A DNA stretch of 64,000 nt from Stropharia rugosoannulata (lineage: Eukaryota > Basidiomycota > Agaricomycetes > Agaricales > Strophariaceae), in NCBI GenBank assembly GCA_028532985.1, contig JANCIK010000002.1, positions 1,860,001 to 1,924,000 of the forward strand. The letters are read 5' to 3'. Every line of letters starts with the position of its first letter. The first letter of the stretch is position 1. A program made the translations under genes and the position numbers. This document shows positions 63,813 through 64,000 of this stretch, in pieces. The notes beneath the pieces are model-generated. The model did no database searches, was not told where the DNA came from, and saw only the letters and a list, made by a program, of their open reading frames with translations.

Positions 63813-64000
63813 CCGGTGAGCAACAACTTTACATGTACCTGCCGTCCATCCTAGACTCATCTTTTCGGTTCGCGGACACAGTAATTATCTACCCTATAAA
63901 CTATATGCATAATACAAACGCCTTGTCCCGGATGAATGAATGAATGAATGGATGCAGGGCTCTTGAAAATTGAAATGGGAGATGAACTTTGCCGCCCATT
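63813..64000 (+). other. 3' flank of bL19m gene
   Basis: No gene. A four-base GAAT microsatellite (about 63934-63951) is present. Confidence 0.5.

Overview
The window is nuclear DNA of a filamentous basidiomycete, most likely an Agaricomycete (mushroom-forming). Nearly every host gene is split by 50-60 nt GT-AG introns, the gene set is fungal (Sch9-type AGC kinase, QCR9, Zn2Cys6 factor, Apd1-like and NPC1 orthologues), and the mobile DNA is of agaricomycete type (Helitron with N-terminal DUF6570-like region, Ty3-like LTR element). All exon joins were read by eye from splice sites and protein-family conservation; no search was run.

Region 1 (1-26,060) is a compact host block: an AT-hook protein tail, TAF8 (-), riboflavin kinase FMN1 (+), mitoribosomal uS11m (-) divergent from QCR9 (+), an RNPS1-like SR protein (+), NPC1/NCR1 (-) divergent from DPH1 (+), an alpha/beta hydrolase (+), a 3.7 kb gene-free stretch with a TA-flanked MITE, a small membrane protein (+), a Sch9-like C2-AGC kinase (+), an Apd1-like Fe-S protein (-) divergent from a SIRT5-type sirtuin (+), and an unknown probably mitochondrial protein (-).

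Region 2 (about 26,280-55,300) is a nested mobile block. The outer layer is an AT-rich island (26.3-28.05 and 43.94-55.1 kb) with minus-strand genes of unknown function, two F-box/nucleotidyltransferase-like genes and an apparently complete spliced Helitron transposase (Rep plus Pif1-type helicase). Into one of the nucleotidyltransferase-like genes a 15.9 kb Ty3-like LTR retrotransposon (28,052-43,934) has inserted, flanked by GCGT repeats. Its two 1,211 bp LTRs differ at three seen positions, all CpG transitions. It has PBS, gag, protease, RT-RNase H-integrase and PPT, but also 6 kb between pol and the 3' LTR that is coded on the opposite strand: four antisense, mostly spliced genes, three with their own TATA box. 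This antisense cargo is the best candidate for an undescribed system. The same element is peppered with a GTGCGCGCATCGCAC-like motif that supplies several antisense 5' splice sites, its gag-pro-pol frame is broken at least five times by what look like gains or losses of one GC dinucleotide at such sites, and it holds a second internal hairpin-plus-PPT module.

Region 3 (55,500-64,000) returns to host genes: an acyl-CoA dehydrogenase (-), a Zn2Cys6 transcription factor (-) divergent from the nuclear poly(A)-binding protein PAB2 (+), and mitoribosomal bL19m (+).
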